Both the position numbers and the translations under genes were made by a program. The notes under the pieces are model-generated. The model did not search any database. It had not been told where the DNA came from and saw only the letters and a list, made by a program, of their open reading frames with translations. Positions 49,086-63,815 of a stretch of DNA of 64,000 bases are shown in pieces; the first letter of the stretch is position 1; every line of letters starts with the position of its first letter. The stretch spans positions 3,908,001-3,972,000 of the forward strand of contig NC_051107.1 in NCBI RefSeq assembly GCF_901709675.1, written 5' to 3'. This DNA is from Syngnathus acus (taxonomy: Eukaryota > Chordata > Actinopteri > Syngnathiformes > Syngnathidae).

Positions 49086-51924
49086 TTTCTGCGACGGACT
49101 GTCTAAAAGGACAAACATAGCGAATCGCGATTCATCGTGTGAAACAAATCAATGCACATTGTGGACTTATGAGAATACGAGAAAATTGCGAAATTTGACC
49201 TTTCTGGGGTACCGTAGTGCGCGACCTTAAAAATGGACGCGCTTTTAATTTAGGTCATTACATTTTCCTAGTTCACCACTAGATGGCAAAATGTCGGAAA
49301 GCGATCTTCATAACGGCACAGCGATTTCTTTTTTAAATCAAAATACGTTGCCATAAATGCCGAGTTCACCCAATGTTGTTTTATTCCACTGTAGTGCAAT
49401 CACATGACTGTAAATTTTACGTTTTTAAAATCCATTTCCCGGACTCCTCAAACTGAACAAGCAAATGAAAAGACATCATCAGGTCATAATCGACCACCAA
49501 TGACCTTACAAGCACCCAACATTACATTTCAAGCGGCCTTTAAAAATATCCTCACACACTAAATAATGCATTTAATAGACAGTATGCATCTCTCAATCCT
49601 ATGCTCTGAAATGTTGGAGTGTATTATGCCGGGATAGATCCAATCTTTGCCCTGGACAAGGATCAGTCAACTTTATGAAGTATTCATGATTGTGCCCCCC
49701 CCCCATTCAACCTGTGGGCCATGCAGACAAGCATCTTTTTGCTGAGGTTTGATCCGAATAGTCGTTCACAGCTCTCATGGGAAATCATCATCAGGTTTTT
49801 TTTTTTTTATGCGCGGCACTTCTCAGAGAAAAGCCATGAAGAAGAAAAATGGCGAGTGGCACTGTGATGAGCTGTCACTGTCCGGCCTCCTCTCGTTTTG
49901 GGCGTATATCTGCACATGCCTGGGATGCCTCCCACTTTTCCTTTGCTCTAATTGCCGCCTTAGTAACGGGTGTCAGCCAGCCCCAAAAAGGCGGGGGGGG
50001 GTCCAGTAGCATTTGCATCTCTAATTTGATGGCTTTCACTGGGGACACATAAAACCAGACATGCCAGAGGGTAACGTGGCCACATCAGAGTCCTGGAGTC
50101 ACATGTGGTTATTTTTAGCCCCCACCGCGCCGGTTAGTAGCGACCACATCATTTTGGTAAGCCGACGGTTGAATTCCATCCAGCTCGGCTTTGCTGGTGC
50201 AATCTGGGACGTTTGTCATGCACTGTCCTCTCAACATGAGAACGAGTCAGGATGTCCTTACAGGCCTCAAGAAAGCTTTCATTGTGATTGGCGGCCATTA
50301 AAAATCAGAGTGACAGTGTACACGTGTGGCACTTTTGTGTGTTTGTCATGTGCCGTGTGCGGCAGCCAGGTCACCGTATGGATTACGACCCCGTCTCGGT
50401 ATTACGCAACAACGTCAGGCCGGTCAGTCTGGTAATCTGCCGGCCACATTGCATAAGCGCTCATTCGCGCTTTTAACACATTCCCTTCGCACCTTCCCGT
50501 TATGCAGGTTTGGCCGGAGAATAGCGTGCATGCTACATACTACATATGGAGATAACTTGTTAGCATTTGGTGTTAAATAAATAACATGGAGCGACTCGAT
50601 TGTGTCCCCCGAGATACTCAGCCGGAGTTGTACTCGTGTAAATTTAGCCGGCATGAGGGTCAAGCGTAGGGCAAAGTGACATTTCTCGTCCTTGCGTTGC
50701 TTATCGCCTTCTGCGTAGAGCGGACGAATAATAATAGGTTGAGCGAAAAGACAAATTAAAATAGGCGGCCGGCCGGGGGAGTTATTTAATTTCTGCGTCA
50801 CCGCCAGCCAGCGGGTTAACGATGCCCTCGGTGAGTGAATGAGCGACGGCGGCCTTCAGCAAAAACATTTTTGCTTTTTAGAAGAGTAAATCTGTTTTTT
50901 AACTATATTCTGTCCTGAAAAACCTCCGTCACATTTCTTCAGCCTAATGTCAACTTTATTATTAATATGTTCCTAGTTTTGTCATGCAAAATTTTATATA
51001 TATTTTTTTCATTTTGCAAATTGTTTGCTCTGTCAGTAAAATACCTATTTTCCAAAATATACATTTTTCTTTTTTTTTTCTTCACTAATATATCACCCTC
51101 AAGGTGAACATACATATTTCCATTTGACATAAATATCCTCGAAATGGAATTTCCCCTTATCCCTATTAAGAGATAGTTATTTACCAGTCAGTAATCACTC
51201 AGTAAGTCTATTGCTCAAACTGTCAAGAGATGTAACCCGCCCCCAGGCAACTCGTCGTTGCTTAATCCTCATCGGCAAAGCGTCGCTCCATAATTTCCAC
51301 ATACATCCAGTACAAGTTAGAGCTAAGTGCTCCACTTCCCTTCACTGACTTGATCCATTTAACCGCCCATCCCCGTCTTAAGAGGATACCGAGCCCAAAG
51401 CTTTAAATCCCCCCCCCCAACCCGACCGGGCGGCGATTCTGGGAGGGGGTGGTCAGTTGTAACCTTTTGTGTTTGAAAATAGACATTCAGATGTATTATT
51501 TTAGTCCTCTTTTGGGGTATATTCGTAAATTTACATTCCCTTTGACCGCCGCCCCGAGCGACGTTTTTGACGGGCGTACTGCTGACTGTGTGTCTGCGAG
51601 GGCCCGAGCTCGGACACGAGCTGCCCGCTCAGCAGTCTTGCGGCGGCACGTTTATTTTCCCCCAAGAAATTGCAGCACGATGTGTAGATACGCCAACAAG
51701 CCCCTCCCCCTTCGCCTGGGGGGGTCATGATGGTGGGGGCTACGCATTATCTTCTAACTCAATTCGGTTTACATGAGCGCTGTAATTAATGGCCGTGAGG
51801 TGCTTATGTGATTGACAGTTCGTCCGGGCAAACCTCAGCGGACATTTCCTTGTATGAAGGCAGGTATGGATTTGTTAGCTTAGGCTAGCGTAAACCAGCG
51901 ACAACATAGACAAGCAGGCCTAGC

Positions 51925-52078
51925 ATACATGTTCTTGAAATGTGGGAGGAAGCCGGAGTGCCTGTTGAAAATTCCCCATAAGCATGTGGAGAAACCCTTA
52001 CGCCACACAGGAAGGCAAGATTCGAACCCACAAACCTCAGAAATGCGAGGCAGATGTGCTAACCACGACACCAATTCC
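51925..52078 (-). mobile_element. Teleost interspersed repeat with tRNA-like head
   Basis: Read on the minus strand, GGTGTCGTGGTTAGCACATC followed by TGCCTCGCATTTCTGAGG and then GTGGGTTCGAATCTTGCC resembles a pol III internal promoter (A box, then a GGTTCGAATC B box). It continues into the common fish motif with CCGGCTTCCTCCCACATT and an AACATG core. The open frames through it are not genes. The exact family name is not certain. Confidence 0.6.
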
Positions 52079-55000
52079 AAACACAGTCCGATTGTATTCC
52101 ACGTGCTACACGCTAAATTGAAAGCTAACGTCGCTTTGCGTTCCCGGCTTGCCTGATACTTCGTTTGGGTCGATGCGGGCTAATGATGCTGATTAGCACA
52201 GTGACCTTCCTCTCTTCTCCGTCTTGTCCTCGCCAAAGTCCGCACACGTCCGAGTTAATGAGAATACATCGGCTAGTGACGAACCGTCTCTTAACGAAGG
52301 GCTAGCTAATTGCACGTCGATGAGCGTGGCGCACTCAGCACTTTCAAACACAAGCCTCCCCTTTTTTTTCCGCCATAATTGCTCTCTTTTCGTCGTGTAA
52401 TCAAAACGAGACTTGGCGCTTACGTAACAATTCTATACAAAATGTCTCATTATTCCCCCGTGCGCTGGCCTTGTCAACATCAGCGGCGGCAGATCAATCC
52501 GAAATGTCAAGAACGAAGCGGTAATTATTCCTGGGGACCGACGCGTTCTTGCACGCCAAGTCATCAGAAATTAGGCGCTGAAGGGAACACGGTGTCAAAG
52601 CGTGATAGCGGCCGCGCCCGCCGCCACATTAGCGGCGTAGCATCTTGCGTCACATGCTAATCACCCTTTGCCGCCTCATTCCTGGGATTGTGCTGCACAC
52701 GGGTCCTTGAACCGCGGGTAATTACGGCCAGGAATGCGCACGGCCCAGAAGCCAATGAGAAGTAGCACGTTGGCATGGCAACCGGCGAGGTGTTAATTAT
52801 TTTCTTCCTTGACGGAATCCCCTCTTCAAAGAGAAGAAACACCTGCGAGTCAAACCCCCTGCTTCAGTTTCTTGTTTTATTGCCTCCGCTGGTTCTCTGT
52901 TTTCACAACCTTTTTCCGTTGCCTACTCTCCCAATTTCCTCTTCACGTCAGGCCTGTTTTTGACGAAACGGTCATTTACATGCGTGTTTGTTTCCACACG
53001 TCAACAACCGAGACAGAAAAAAACGGTTCGATTCCATCGAAGCGCAACTCAAGTTGTTGTTTGTTAAAGCGGTAGCGCGAATGTTAGCTGGGTAGCACTT
53101 ATGCTAGCCGCTGCAACCATGCTAGCCTCTGTTACTCTTTCATCACTTGTTTGTGCAAATATTCACTACGCCCACCACTGGCAACTAAAAAACTCTTACG
53201 AGAATTTTTCATTTTATTTTTTTTCAAAAATGACATTAGCGACTATCATGGTGACCTGCGTATTCCAAGGTCTGTAGGGATTGTGTTAAGCTCCTCTTAT
53301 CATCAAAAGATTTTCTCATTTAAATACAAAAGCGTTTTAGGGAAGAATGATCCTCAGAATTATTTTGTTTCAATGATCTTCCGGAAGGCGGAGGAACTGG
53401 TTTGGGCGACGACATGCTATGACACACGCCGCATTGAACTAGGGGGAATGTAATTATAAGTGAGGGAGAGGTCAAGTAATGAAAGCTTGTTTCATCTCGC
53501 CGCCTCGGTTTGAAAATGTCTCACGGCAATAATGTCATTGATGCTTTCGGACCTCGAATGAGAAACAAATTTGGAGTATTTCATCTCCAAATTGTTGATT
53601 TTTGTCATCGGTGATCAGCTCGATTTTCCTTTCACTACTCAATAACAACCGGATTGTTTTTACCTTGCCTGCCATGTTTAATTTGAGTGATGGGCCAAAC
53701 ACGTCCAGCACCCCCATCCTTCCTGCTCTTTAATTGGATCGTCAACAGGACCCCCCGCCTGTATTTGTGCTCGACTCCACTACACACACACGCACAAAAA
53801 GTCACACAAACCCATCAAAACCAGAAGGGCTGTGTGACCACGCTGACTGGGGCCAAGTTTTTCCAAAAGGGAGGGGGCGGGACACTCTGCCCCCCCCCTC
53901 TCAGCTGATTAGGAAACTACTAGTAAGGTTATCGCAAACTTTCCTCCTACATGCACGGAAAACACCTTGACATGCTCGTGTTTGTCTTCGCTGTTGGCGG
54001 GTAAACAAAGGCGCTCGCTCGCATCTATCGCACCGATTTTCCATTTCGCAGGCCCGGCCCCCAAAAAAACGCCCACCGCTTGCGACAACAATACAAACAC
54101 TGACTCTCATTTGACTTTTCCGTTGAAACAAGTCGTGTTGCGCTAACCTCTGCGTATGATGTCTTTCGCCTCGAGATAAATTGAGGTAACTCTTTCCATC
54201 AACACAGAAGATTGACATAAATAAAGATTGAAATGAAAAGCCAAGCTTGCGGCTTGTCAACAAAATGAGTCGGTTAGCTTATGCTGTAAAAAAAAAAAAG
54301 GACTCATTTGGTTGGTGTCCCATTTATTTGCATTGGGAATTAATTCAGAATTTCGGAATTGTATCGCCATGGTAACAGAATTATTACAAAAAAAAAAAAT
54401 CCTCTTCAAGCATGTATTTAATCATGTCTTTAATACATTTATTCAATATTCTGGTTAAAATTGTGACCATTAAAACTGACTGCTCTAATAAATTAAAAAT
54501 ATATAATGAATTTTTATTAATAACTGTATTTTATAACATTTTTCTATTTATTATTCTTTAACAAAATATTATTTTTAATATTATTATTTATATTAATTGT
54601 GCTTTCGTAGTGTCGCTTTTCCGCGGGCACTCTACAATATTAATTTATATGACCAGAAATCCATATCGATGAATGTGGCTGTTTTTGTAATGAAAAAAAA
54701 ACAAACGAATTGTCCGAAGTAGCCTCGAATTGGATCGTTGCGGATCATCAAACAACTCTACTGGGAATACTGCCACATGGCACCATGTGTGGATTGGGAA
54801 CGTTCGTAAAAAAAAAAAAGTCAGGGCACCTCTACACACACACACTCACCCAACACACACACTAAAAAGGACTATTTCATTAAGTATTATTAGTTTAGTT
54901 TCAGGAAGCAGAGGTCAATGGAAAAAAAAAAAAACCCTGACTGCTCCGGATGACTTGGTACTCGGAAGTTCATCATTCCGAGCTGCTCAGCGGCCTCACA

Positions 55001-57219
55001 TGTCCAATAACGGGCGACATAGCAATATCAGCGGTGTATTAGCGCACTCGGATTAGCACCGGCGGTGTGTGCCGACGGGGGCGAACGGGGGGTCAACACG
55101 CTGCGAAGCTCGGCGTGCGAACTGATTGATGAAAGCGGCCGTAACAAGGTTTCGCGGAAAAGTAATAGAAATCTTTGCTGACCTGTCGCCGCTTTTGACA
55201 TAAGCTGCGGCTTTGTTCTCGCCGATGCAATCAAAACATCACAAGTGTGAAAGTCTGATAAATGGCACGCTGCCACGGCAAAGTTCAAGTTCCATTTTGA
55301 TTACGCGCCACACGCGCACACAAATTGTATGTCTCTTTGAACGGGAAGTTGCCGTGATCATTAAACGCGAGCTCGAGGTCGTCGACAAAACGTTTTTGGG
55401 TTGGCGAACAAGCTGACGAGGAGAAATGAGAAGGTCTTACAAAACTCAACATCTGCATATGTCAACGATTAAAAAAAAAGAAAAAGACCAGTCCGCACTT
55501 TTTGGACAAAACTGAGAACCTTCCAGGTACTTTATTTTAATCAAGACCAGTTCTTCGCGTCACACTGCAGGACTTTGCCTCAGGTCCAAACACACACATG
55601 AGCATCAAAGCAAACAGCGCCACATGTTCTTAGCATGTCCAAAAAGCGCACGTGTGTCCTCCGCCCGTTCTCCCGGCACCTTTGTGTCTTTTTATGAGCT
55701 CATTGCAGGGGAGCGCTCTCTCGCTAGAAACCCCCTCCCCTCCCACCCTCACCATCAAAGCTTTTGCGGCGCCGCCGTGTCGTTTGATGCCGCGTCGAAA
55801 AAAGAAAATAAGAGAGCCTGGAGGAGGTTTTGATTTCTTCATCCATTCTGCTCTCCATAAAAGCCAACCAGGCCACTCTTGAGTTCAGAGGGAAGGAAAG
55901 CACCATGATGGAGTGGAGGAAGTCCCAGGCCTGACGAGATGATGACATTTACGATGTCATGGCCTGCCTGCAATATTTTAAATACGTTTGGACGACAAGT
56001 GTCGTAAAAGCACCATATTGATATCGCCTGGCGGGAATTCACCAGAACCTTTCAATTACTCATTTCGGGGCTGATTCAAAACTTCTGCCTGAAATCTTTT
56101 TGTTTATATATATTTTTTTCCCCATTAAGTCCCATTCGAGTGCTTGTATATTAGCAAGCTGTCTTGAGAACATACAGTCTGTCCAGAGTCTGATGACTAA
56201 CCGTTCATAAACTGCTGAAAACAAGATGTCCCATTATCTATCTTACACTGTTCCAAAGTCTCCCTTTTAATCTAAAAAACCTTCACCGTCACAAAACCAG
56301 CAAAGGCGCTTTTGAATAGCTGCTTATTTTCCAGCCTCCACTGAGAAATTTGCATGGTAAATAAATCTCATTTGGATGAAAAGAGGTCGAGTTAGATTCC
56401 ACACCTGAAAGTAGAAAAGCTCTTGACATATTTTTTAATTTATTTCAAGACCTGAAATGAAGCTAATGTGTGCTAGTCATGTAAAAATAAAAGGGCTTTT
56501 TAATCCAACAGTGCATCCGCCTCTTCTCTATCCCCCAGGGCGCAAACCTAAAGAGGTCACAGAGGTCACAATGACTCTTCAAAGGCGCCATTATGCGACG
56601 GACAGTCTTCACGCATTTATTGATCAGGGGCTGTGAATTTTCAACTCGAGAATTCCGGTGCTGACGGATTGCTCAACGGCGCCCCCTAGTCCCTCCGTAT
56701 GCTTGGACATTCCCAAAAAAAAAGCAACAGCTGCGAGTTCCCTTCTATGGCTGGATGTCTCTATGTATAGAAAGCATGTCCCGATATAAAGTTCGAATCC
56801 CCTTTCGCACCTCCTACGGTATCACGAGGTGTGAACAGTCGTGGCGCAACACTGGATGACTTCGACTATGCTGCAGCACGCGCAAGCTATTCACCCTCAA
56901 GGGGTGGGGGGGGACAAATATGCCAAAGCACAAAATGTACTAGATGATGATGGAAGGTGCGGAATGGGGCTAAAGGTGAGGTGATTAAAAAGTGGCTTTT
57001 ACAGCACGCCATTTTTTTTTTTTTGGTGTTACGTGGCGAGACTTATTGATGTTTCCACTCCAATTTGTGTTGAGTGTCAATAAGACGCCGTCGGCCGTCG
57101 CGTGATGTGGCAACAAACAAGCCGAGACGACGCAAAGGTTGTGTGGAGTGATGCGGACAAAGTTTACATGACGCCACGAAACATTCCACAATGAACTTTT
57201 CCCACATTGTTCATTCAAT

Positions 57220-57315
57220 ACTTTATTTATTTATATATATTATATAAATAATTATATATATTTATATTATATATATATATATTATATATATATTTATATT
57301 ATTTATTTACTTTAT
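57220..57315. repeat. AT-rich microsatellite
   Basis: Mixed (TA)n, (TTTA)n and TATATTTATATT units over about 95 bp. Confidence 0.9.
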
Positions 57316-60300
57316 TATCAAACTCAATGCTACTACCACTAATTGTTTGAATGGAGCAACATTTTTTTGAATTCGACTTGTTAGCTATTTTCTTGATCGT
57401 GTTGCTGCGGCTCAGCAGTTGCTGTGTTTGCTGGGCGTGCTCAAGTTGACCCTCCCAGGATTAATAAAGTAAAACAAAGCCGCAGGGTAACAGTAGCGGG
57501 GGGGGGGGGAGTTAGTCGAAGGAGTGTCCCGCTCGATTCCCTGGGATATCCCTATCGAGTGTCAACCTTCACTGGATAAACATACAATATTAGCTACTGC
57601 CGTGACTCACCTTTCCAAATAATGACAAAGTTGACTCGTGTGTGCAGTATGCATGAGCACTGATGATTCAGAATTACAGTAAATTAACTTTTCGACTCTG
57701 GAAAAAAAAAAAGTGGATTTTCCATATAGATTGAAAGCATCAATCACCCCCCTAAGGTTTATTTGCCATTTTATATATCTCCGAGATGGAACCTGTAATT
57801 GGTTGAGTGAAGTGAAACTGCGGCCAAGCTTTTTCTTTTTTTTTTTATGGTCAGTTTGTGCTGAATTTGCACAATGAACAGGCTAAATCAGGTTTTTGGA
57901 CCTGAACTTTTCACCTCAAAAAGGACACTTGTTCAAATATGAGTGTTTTTTGTAAGATGATACCCCCGCCCCCATCTCTGTTAGCTGTATTCAATTTGCA
58001 CACAAAACTCATTAACACCTAAAAACTTCCTCTCTCTCATCTCGTGCCAAATTGACCCGTGCAGGCACATGCTCGTATAAACCGAGCATGATTTAAAGCA
58101 GGCCCGCACTTTGTTGTGTTTACTATACATGCAACTTGTATCCACTTGTCCATAACGACAACGTCTATACCGCATTTTAAAGCTTTTAAAATCTCACAAC
58201 GATATTTGAGACGCACAATGTCTTCGTCTGTCGCGGTACTAATGCGGACCGTAACACAGATAGAGTGACCGATTTTCCAACAAGTCAGAGACTGCTCCGA
58301 TTATGTTCCATAAAAGACTACTGTCTAACTCGGCTTTGAGTGGACGACTCAAATAATGCTATCTTTGGCGGACATCAAAGTGGGAATGGATATGAGTCCA
58401 ATCAAATCCAAATGGACCAGAACTAAAATGGTATTTTGCCAAAAAGATTGTGCGATACCGCTAAAAATGACCCCATGTGACTTTTTAATGTTTCAGAATT
58501 GTTTCGACATAACTTGGTGGGAACCCGAGCCTGACCAATCAGCTTTCCCGCCACACCTTCTTATATCCCTATGACCCATTTAACCACGCAGGTAAATCTG
58601 CACTGATATCAATAAAGCCCCCCCTGGTGTATCCAGGCCGAAAAATCTAGGCCAAGAAGTCGTAGCGTATCGCTTTAAACACGCTCTAGCATGCAAAACA
58701 GGTAAAAAAAAATCATCTAGCATGCTCGGGTGGTCTGATTTTTTTTTTTTTGCGCTGAGCTATAGATACAATTTTCTGAAGATAATGCTTACTGTGTAGC
58801 TCTACATGGTTGTTTAGTGCCAATAAAACCATTTATGGGGCAATTCAATTTATTGAGCATGGATGGGAGCGAGAGGCGGCCATCTGTCATGTTGAATTTC
58901 CTGGGCAATTATGAGCTTGCCTGTAATGTTATTTGCCCCGGTGGTTCTTTATAGACAAGTTAGGAGCACTCACGTCTTTGCTAATAATGCGTCAAAATAA
59001 CTCATTTGTGACCGGGAGGCACGATACTGGATCATGTCGGCGGCCAGCTGACGTTTATGCCGAATGTGCTCAGCTGTTAGCTCTGGATGACCACCAGCAA
59101 GATCAACACTAGAAAGTGACCCCCCCCCCCTTTTTATTTTCCCAGTGGCGCTTTGGGCCGGTGACTCTACGTCTGGTCAACTCCTCACTTGTGTGTGTGT
59201 GCACAACAGGAGGATGAAGCGAGACAGCCAAATTATGGTATGAGGGAGGCGGAGCGGGACCATCAAAATGCTGTTTAGACTCAAACAGTTGGCAGTCTGG
59301 AAGGCTTGAGTAAGTAAAGCTTTATTATATGAGCATTGGCGGCGCTAGGATTTTTTTTTTTTTTCTTCCTCGGGGCTGGGGGCTAAGGGGGTTGCGAAAT
59401 AAAAATAAATAGATAAAAAAGAATCGTCAGAAACGGCTGATGAAGATTCACGATAGGTGTTAAAATGTTGGAAATAATTCCAGAAAAAGAAAAAATCTGA
59501 AATATTTCAGACATCCATAATTTACATTTCAAAGTAACTTAGCCAAAAAAAATAATACACAGTGCACGCTAATGCGCTAAATTAGCTTGAGCGAGAAGTC
59601 TCGACTTTGGTGCCAGTTATTCACAAATTCCCCAAATTAAATTTACAGCTCTCAACGATGACATCAGCGGGGCAAACATTCAAGTGTGACCTTACTTAGC
59701 ACAGCCATACATTTGTGGGTCTTGCACTTTTTTGGACCAAACAGCACCTCTCTCCAGTCATAATAAACCAATACAAGGGGAATTAGAACACAGCCTGTCT
59801 TGTTTACACTCCTCACTACCGTGATGACACGCTCTTCTGGAACTCACACCAAACATTAAAATAGCGGCCCGCTGGTCAGTCTAGACATTTTATATTTTGC
59901 TGGACTCCCCACACTTCGCTTTTTTTCCCCTGTTGTGCATCACTAGAACTGTTGGACCTTTTGATTTATTCCTGCAGAGCCTTTTTATGTGTGTGACATG
60001 TATAGGGGAAGGTTTGTTTAGGCTGATGCATCATGGAAAGCATTGCTCACCTCTCTCTGCCTTATAAGGTAGTGTCTCTCACGGGAGAGAAATGAGATGT
60101 TGTTAGAGTCTCTGGCCATATAGCCACTAAGTATGCAGTGTGTTTGACTGAATGGTGAGTATGCAAGGGAAAGGGAAGCCAGCTTGTCTATTTAGGGGAA
60201 AGAAATGATCCTAAGGTCCATTAATGAACGGGGAGGAGAAGCAGCGGGATGAAGATAAAGCAAAGGTATTCCTGAAACACAAGAGAGGCTTTGATAAAAC

Positions 60301-61394
60301 AGCTTTGATATGGCTCCAACTACCGTGTTTGGCTAACCCCCCCCCCCGCCATCACATTCCCATCTTCTCTTGGGGGTCCGCAGTGGGATTAACCCGCCGC
60401 CAAGGAGCCCCTGCTATGTCACGTGAGGGGAGCTTAGAGGGAAATGAAGGAGAAGTTGTGATCCAATTTTCAGCCTCCCACTTGGTTTGTGTTTTTTGTC
60501 CAAAGCCGTTCCCAGGACGCTACGTGGAGTGTGTGGTCTCCGCTAGTTTTATTTTACGCTAAGGGAAATCTCTATGACTCGAACTCGAGAATTAGAACGC
60601 AGCGGAGGATGTTATCCTACGGGTAGTAAATAGACTCGGGACGCCCAGGGTCATCACCGGGTTGACCCGACACTGACCCGAGCTCGTTATAAGTCGGCAA
60701 AGTTATGAGTGCAAGCTGATAAAATAGGATTGCGGCGCTCTAAGCTCATCTATCGTGGAGACCCCCGCCCCTTGTTCAGGCTTAAAGGCCGATTATGCCA
60801 TATGATATTGAATCCTCTTTGGGCTGTTGCTATTGTGTGTTTAAAGCTGGCACCGCTCGGCCTTGGGTGTGTGTGTGGGGGGGGGGTTCTTGGGTCAGGA
60901 GTTCAACGGGGGAGCTAAGTAACGACCTTCAATCAGCATCCATCACTTACTGGCGGGACGCATGGCTGCTTCCAGGTAGACGATGGAAGGCTTAGTGCCA
61001 CTTTTCACTGATGAAGCACCAATAGATTTACATCATGACCTGATTATACCTCTCAGATTTTGGGTTATCCCCCCCCCCACCTCCTATTTTGCCGTAAAAC
61101 ACACTTAAATGTCAAGAAAAGAGCAAATATTTGGTTTTATAGTGTTTAGCCGCTAACAGGTGCAGGTTGCTCTGACATTGGAGGCGGGGCTTTTTGGATT
61201 TGGGAGACGCCGGCCCACGCTGACTGATTTACAAGGTTATGGCACGCCGTTGTAAACTTTCAGAGGCTGTAAAAGCGGGCTGATTGACAGGTCAAGCTGA
61301 ACTCTGGAGCGGTGACACGTCTTTGTTTGAAACGTTGCCATCTCGACGCATACACAGCATGACATGGCGGATTGTTTACGGTTTTAGAAACAAA

Positions 61395-61560
61395 GGCTTT
61401 GTTAAATTATATATTATATTTTTATTATTAAATATATACATATATATATTTTTAACCTTTATTTACCCAGGCAAACAATTTACAATAAATATAGATAATA
61501 AATAAATATATAATAAACTATTATATTATATTATATTTATTTATTTTATTTTTTTTCAGC
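61395..61560. repeat. AT-rich block with a possible transposon-end fragment
   Basis: Low-complexity TATA/TTAT sequence; within it TTTTTAACCTTTATTTACCC followed by AGGCAAA (about 61449-61475) resembles a common fish repeat end with the core ACCTTTATTTAACCAGG. Too short for family assignment. Confidence 0.45.
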
Positions 61561-63815
61561 AATTTGCTTCACAGGAACTAGGACGCACGTGCGAGCTTTA
61601 TGTTGACTTTTTTTCTAGGAGTCATTTTGTCTTTCAGGGAATTTGGGTGGAAAATAGAAAATTGTCCTCCTTTCATGTGGTGGCGGGCGATTTATTTTCT
61701 CCACGCGTCCCCTTTCTTGGAAGATAATGTATGGGTGGGGGCGAGGAGACATGACTGTGGTTCGAGAGCGGCCCCGGTTTTCAATTTCAACGCTCGCGCT
61801 GAACTTCCCTGCACCTGTTGCTAATTGTTGCTCAAAATGGAGGCTGCAGATTGTCACTGTCACAACTAAAACACGACCTACGTTGATAAGCGGTGACGTC
61901 TGCCGCCGAGGATCGGATGTCACGGCGGCCGCAAGCGTGGACCTGCCCGACGCTTGGCTTAAAATGAACACAGGCGGCCAATCCGCTATTATTCAGCGCT
62001 AGCCTCTGTTTAGCTAAATAACTCCCGCCCTGTAATAAGCGAGTTTAGCTGCAAAGCCTGTCATGTCCCACAAAAATCAAAGTCAATCCATTTTTCAGGA
62101 AATAAAGCCCGATTCGGCGACGTTTTAATTCCACGGAGGAATCTTAAGGCGTCTCCGAACAAGAAACACGACACATTTTTGCGGCGCTATTTTTGTCAAA
62201 CGTCTGGCTTTGAATCGGCTCGAATTATATCGTCAGCTGACTGCCAGCGCGTTGTCATTTTTATTGGCTGTACGCGAAATCGAATGAGCACCAGCGTGTC
62301 TGTTTTTATGAGCGGACATGCTCATGTGGTTTTAATATGGATCCAGCCAAGCTCTTTCCTTCTGCAGACCACCGGGAGCAATCGGACCGTTCTTTGTTTC
62401 TTCTAATTAAAGACTGCGCCTGGCTGGGCTTTGCTTATTTGAGGCAAAAAAAATTGAGCGCCATTAGCAGTCACTCTTGAGTCCTTCCCACTTTTTTTTT
62501 ATTTTTACCCAAAAGGAAAGCCAGCGAGCAACAAAGGGAGGAAGTGCCCCCTGACATTAGCGTCTTACAAAATTATATTTAGCCTTTGGGTTATATTGGG
62601 CGCCATTCTGCCAGATTTAGATCAGAACCACGAGCGAGTGATTGTCGAGGAGCTCGGCGCTTACAATCACTTGGAGTTTTATTCCGCTCCGCTATGTCCT
62701 GGCCATCTTTGATATTGTAAGACTAGATTTGATTTGACTTTACTCAACGCGTAACTCATTCATTGATCGATTATAGACGTCAAAGATTGGCACTGAATGG
62801 GCCTAATTTGTCTGTGCTGGAAATGGCCATATTAATATCGTCTTCGTGTCCTCGTATGACCGCAGGTCCAAAACACAGTCTCATATTGTCCGACGCTTGC
62901 AAATGATCCCTTAGCATGAGTGCTTATTACCAACGCATCTATTTGGAATGATTGCACATTGCATATCCAATGGCCGCTCAGCGTCTCTGGTTCTCTCGCA
63001 CCCCTCCGGGGAGCGCCACGGCCACAATCCTCCCACGCCTGCACTCGCTAACTCCCCGTGGCTGAGTCACCGCACCAAATTCTGTTGGACACCAAACCAA
63101 CCCGCTGACCTCAGCCTGGTTCTGATCCGCCCGTGGCACGCCGGTCGTGAAGCGTTTTGATTCATCTGCTCGAATAAGTTGCATCCACTTGAATTAAGCG
63201 AAAAAGCCTCACGTTGGGTTGGATTCAAATGTCAGAGGTTTTACCGAAATGTTGTATTTTTTTAGTTTCTATTTAAACACCATACTGTACTTCTGTTCAG
63301 ACGCAATGCTAAAACCACATTGTGGACAATTGGAGGATATTTATAAAAGGTGGGGTGAAGGGGGAGTGTAGACGTTCTCACATTTTGGTCTCATCTTCAT
63401 TATGTGGTCGTCTACTTTTGCTTACAGTCAAGGAAGTGGGCGGCCACGCTAGTTGTTGCTGCATAGTGGCGGCGAGTGTCTGAGTAAATAGTCTGGGAAG
63501 CAAAAAAAAAGCTGCGCCTGCATAACCATTCTGAACGCCGGGAACGTGCTTAATTATATTCATTAACATATATTTCGGATATAAATACCCCCCCTCCCAG
63601 GAAAAAAAAAGCTCCGGTATTCATCGTGTCACACGACCTGCGCCACAAATTACACCTGCTCTTACGTGGTCTACTTTCTGTCACTAAATTACTCAACGTG
63701 CCGGGGGCGTGTCATAAAAACAAAAACTATTTATGTGCTCATCTTCACACCCACTCTGGCTGAGTCCAGCAGTATATCATTTAAAACCAATATTACTTGT
63801 TTTCATGTCAAAATA

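Larger units (their letters stand above)
47321..63815. other. 16.5 kb region without a recognisable protein gene
   Basis: No conserved coding exon was recognised. Contents: C/G homopolymers (near 47363, 49695, 51409, 53888, 57498, 59119, 60338, 60879, 61069), an AT-rich microsatellite (57220-57315), a tRNA-headed interspersed repeat (51925-52078), a second AT-rich block (about 61395-61560) and several stretches rich in TAATTA-type motifs that may be conserved non-coding elements. A short candidate first exon is noted at 49055-49085. Confidence 0.45.

Noticed and set aside
51929-52080. Possible tRNA gene
   Set aside because: It has A- and B-box-like motifs but no full cloverleaf or acceptor stem; it continues into a known style of fish interspersed repeat.
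53660-53690. Minus-strand MAGK followed by a GTAAAA donor-like site
   Set aside because: Only four codons, weak donor, no downstream exon; likely chance.
60224-60562. 112-codon plus-strand open frame
   Set aside because: Interrupted by a C8 tract coding region, no recognisable domain and no splice signals that fit.
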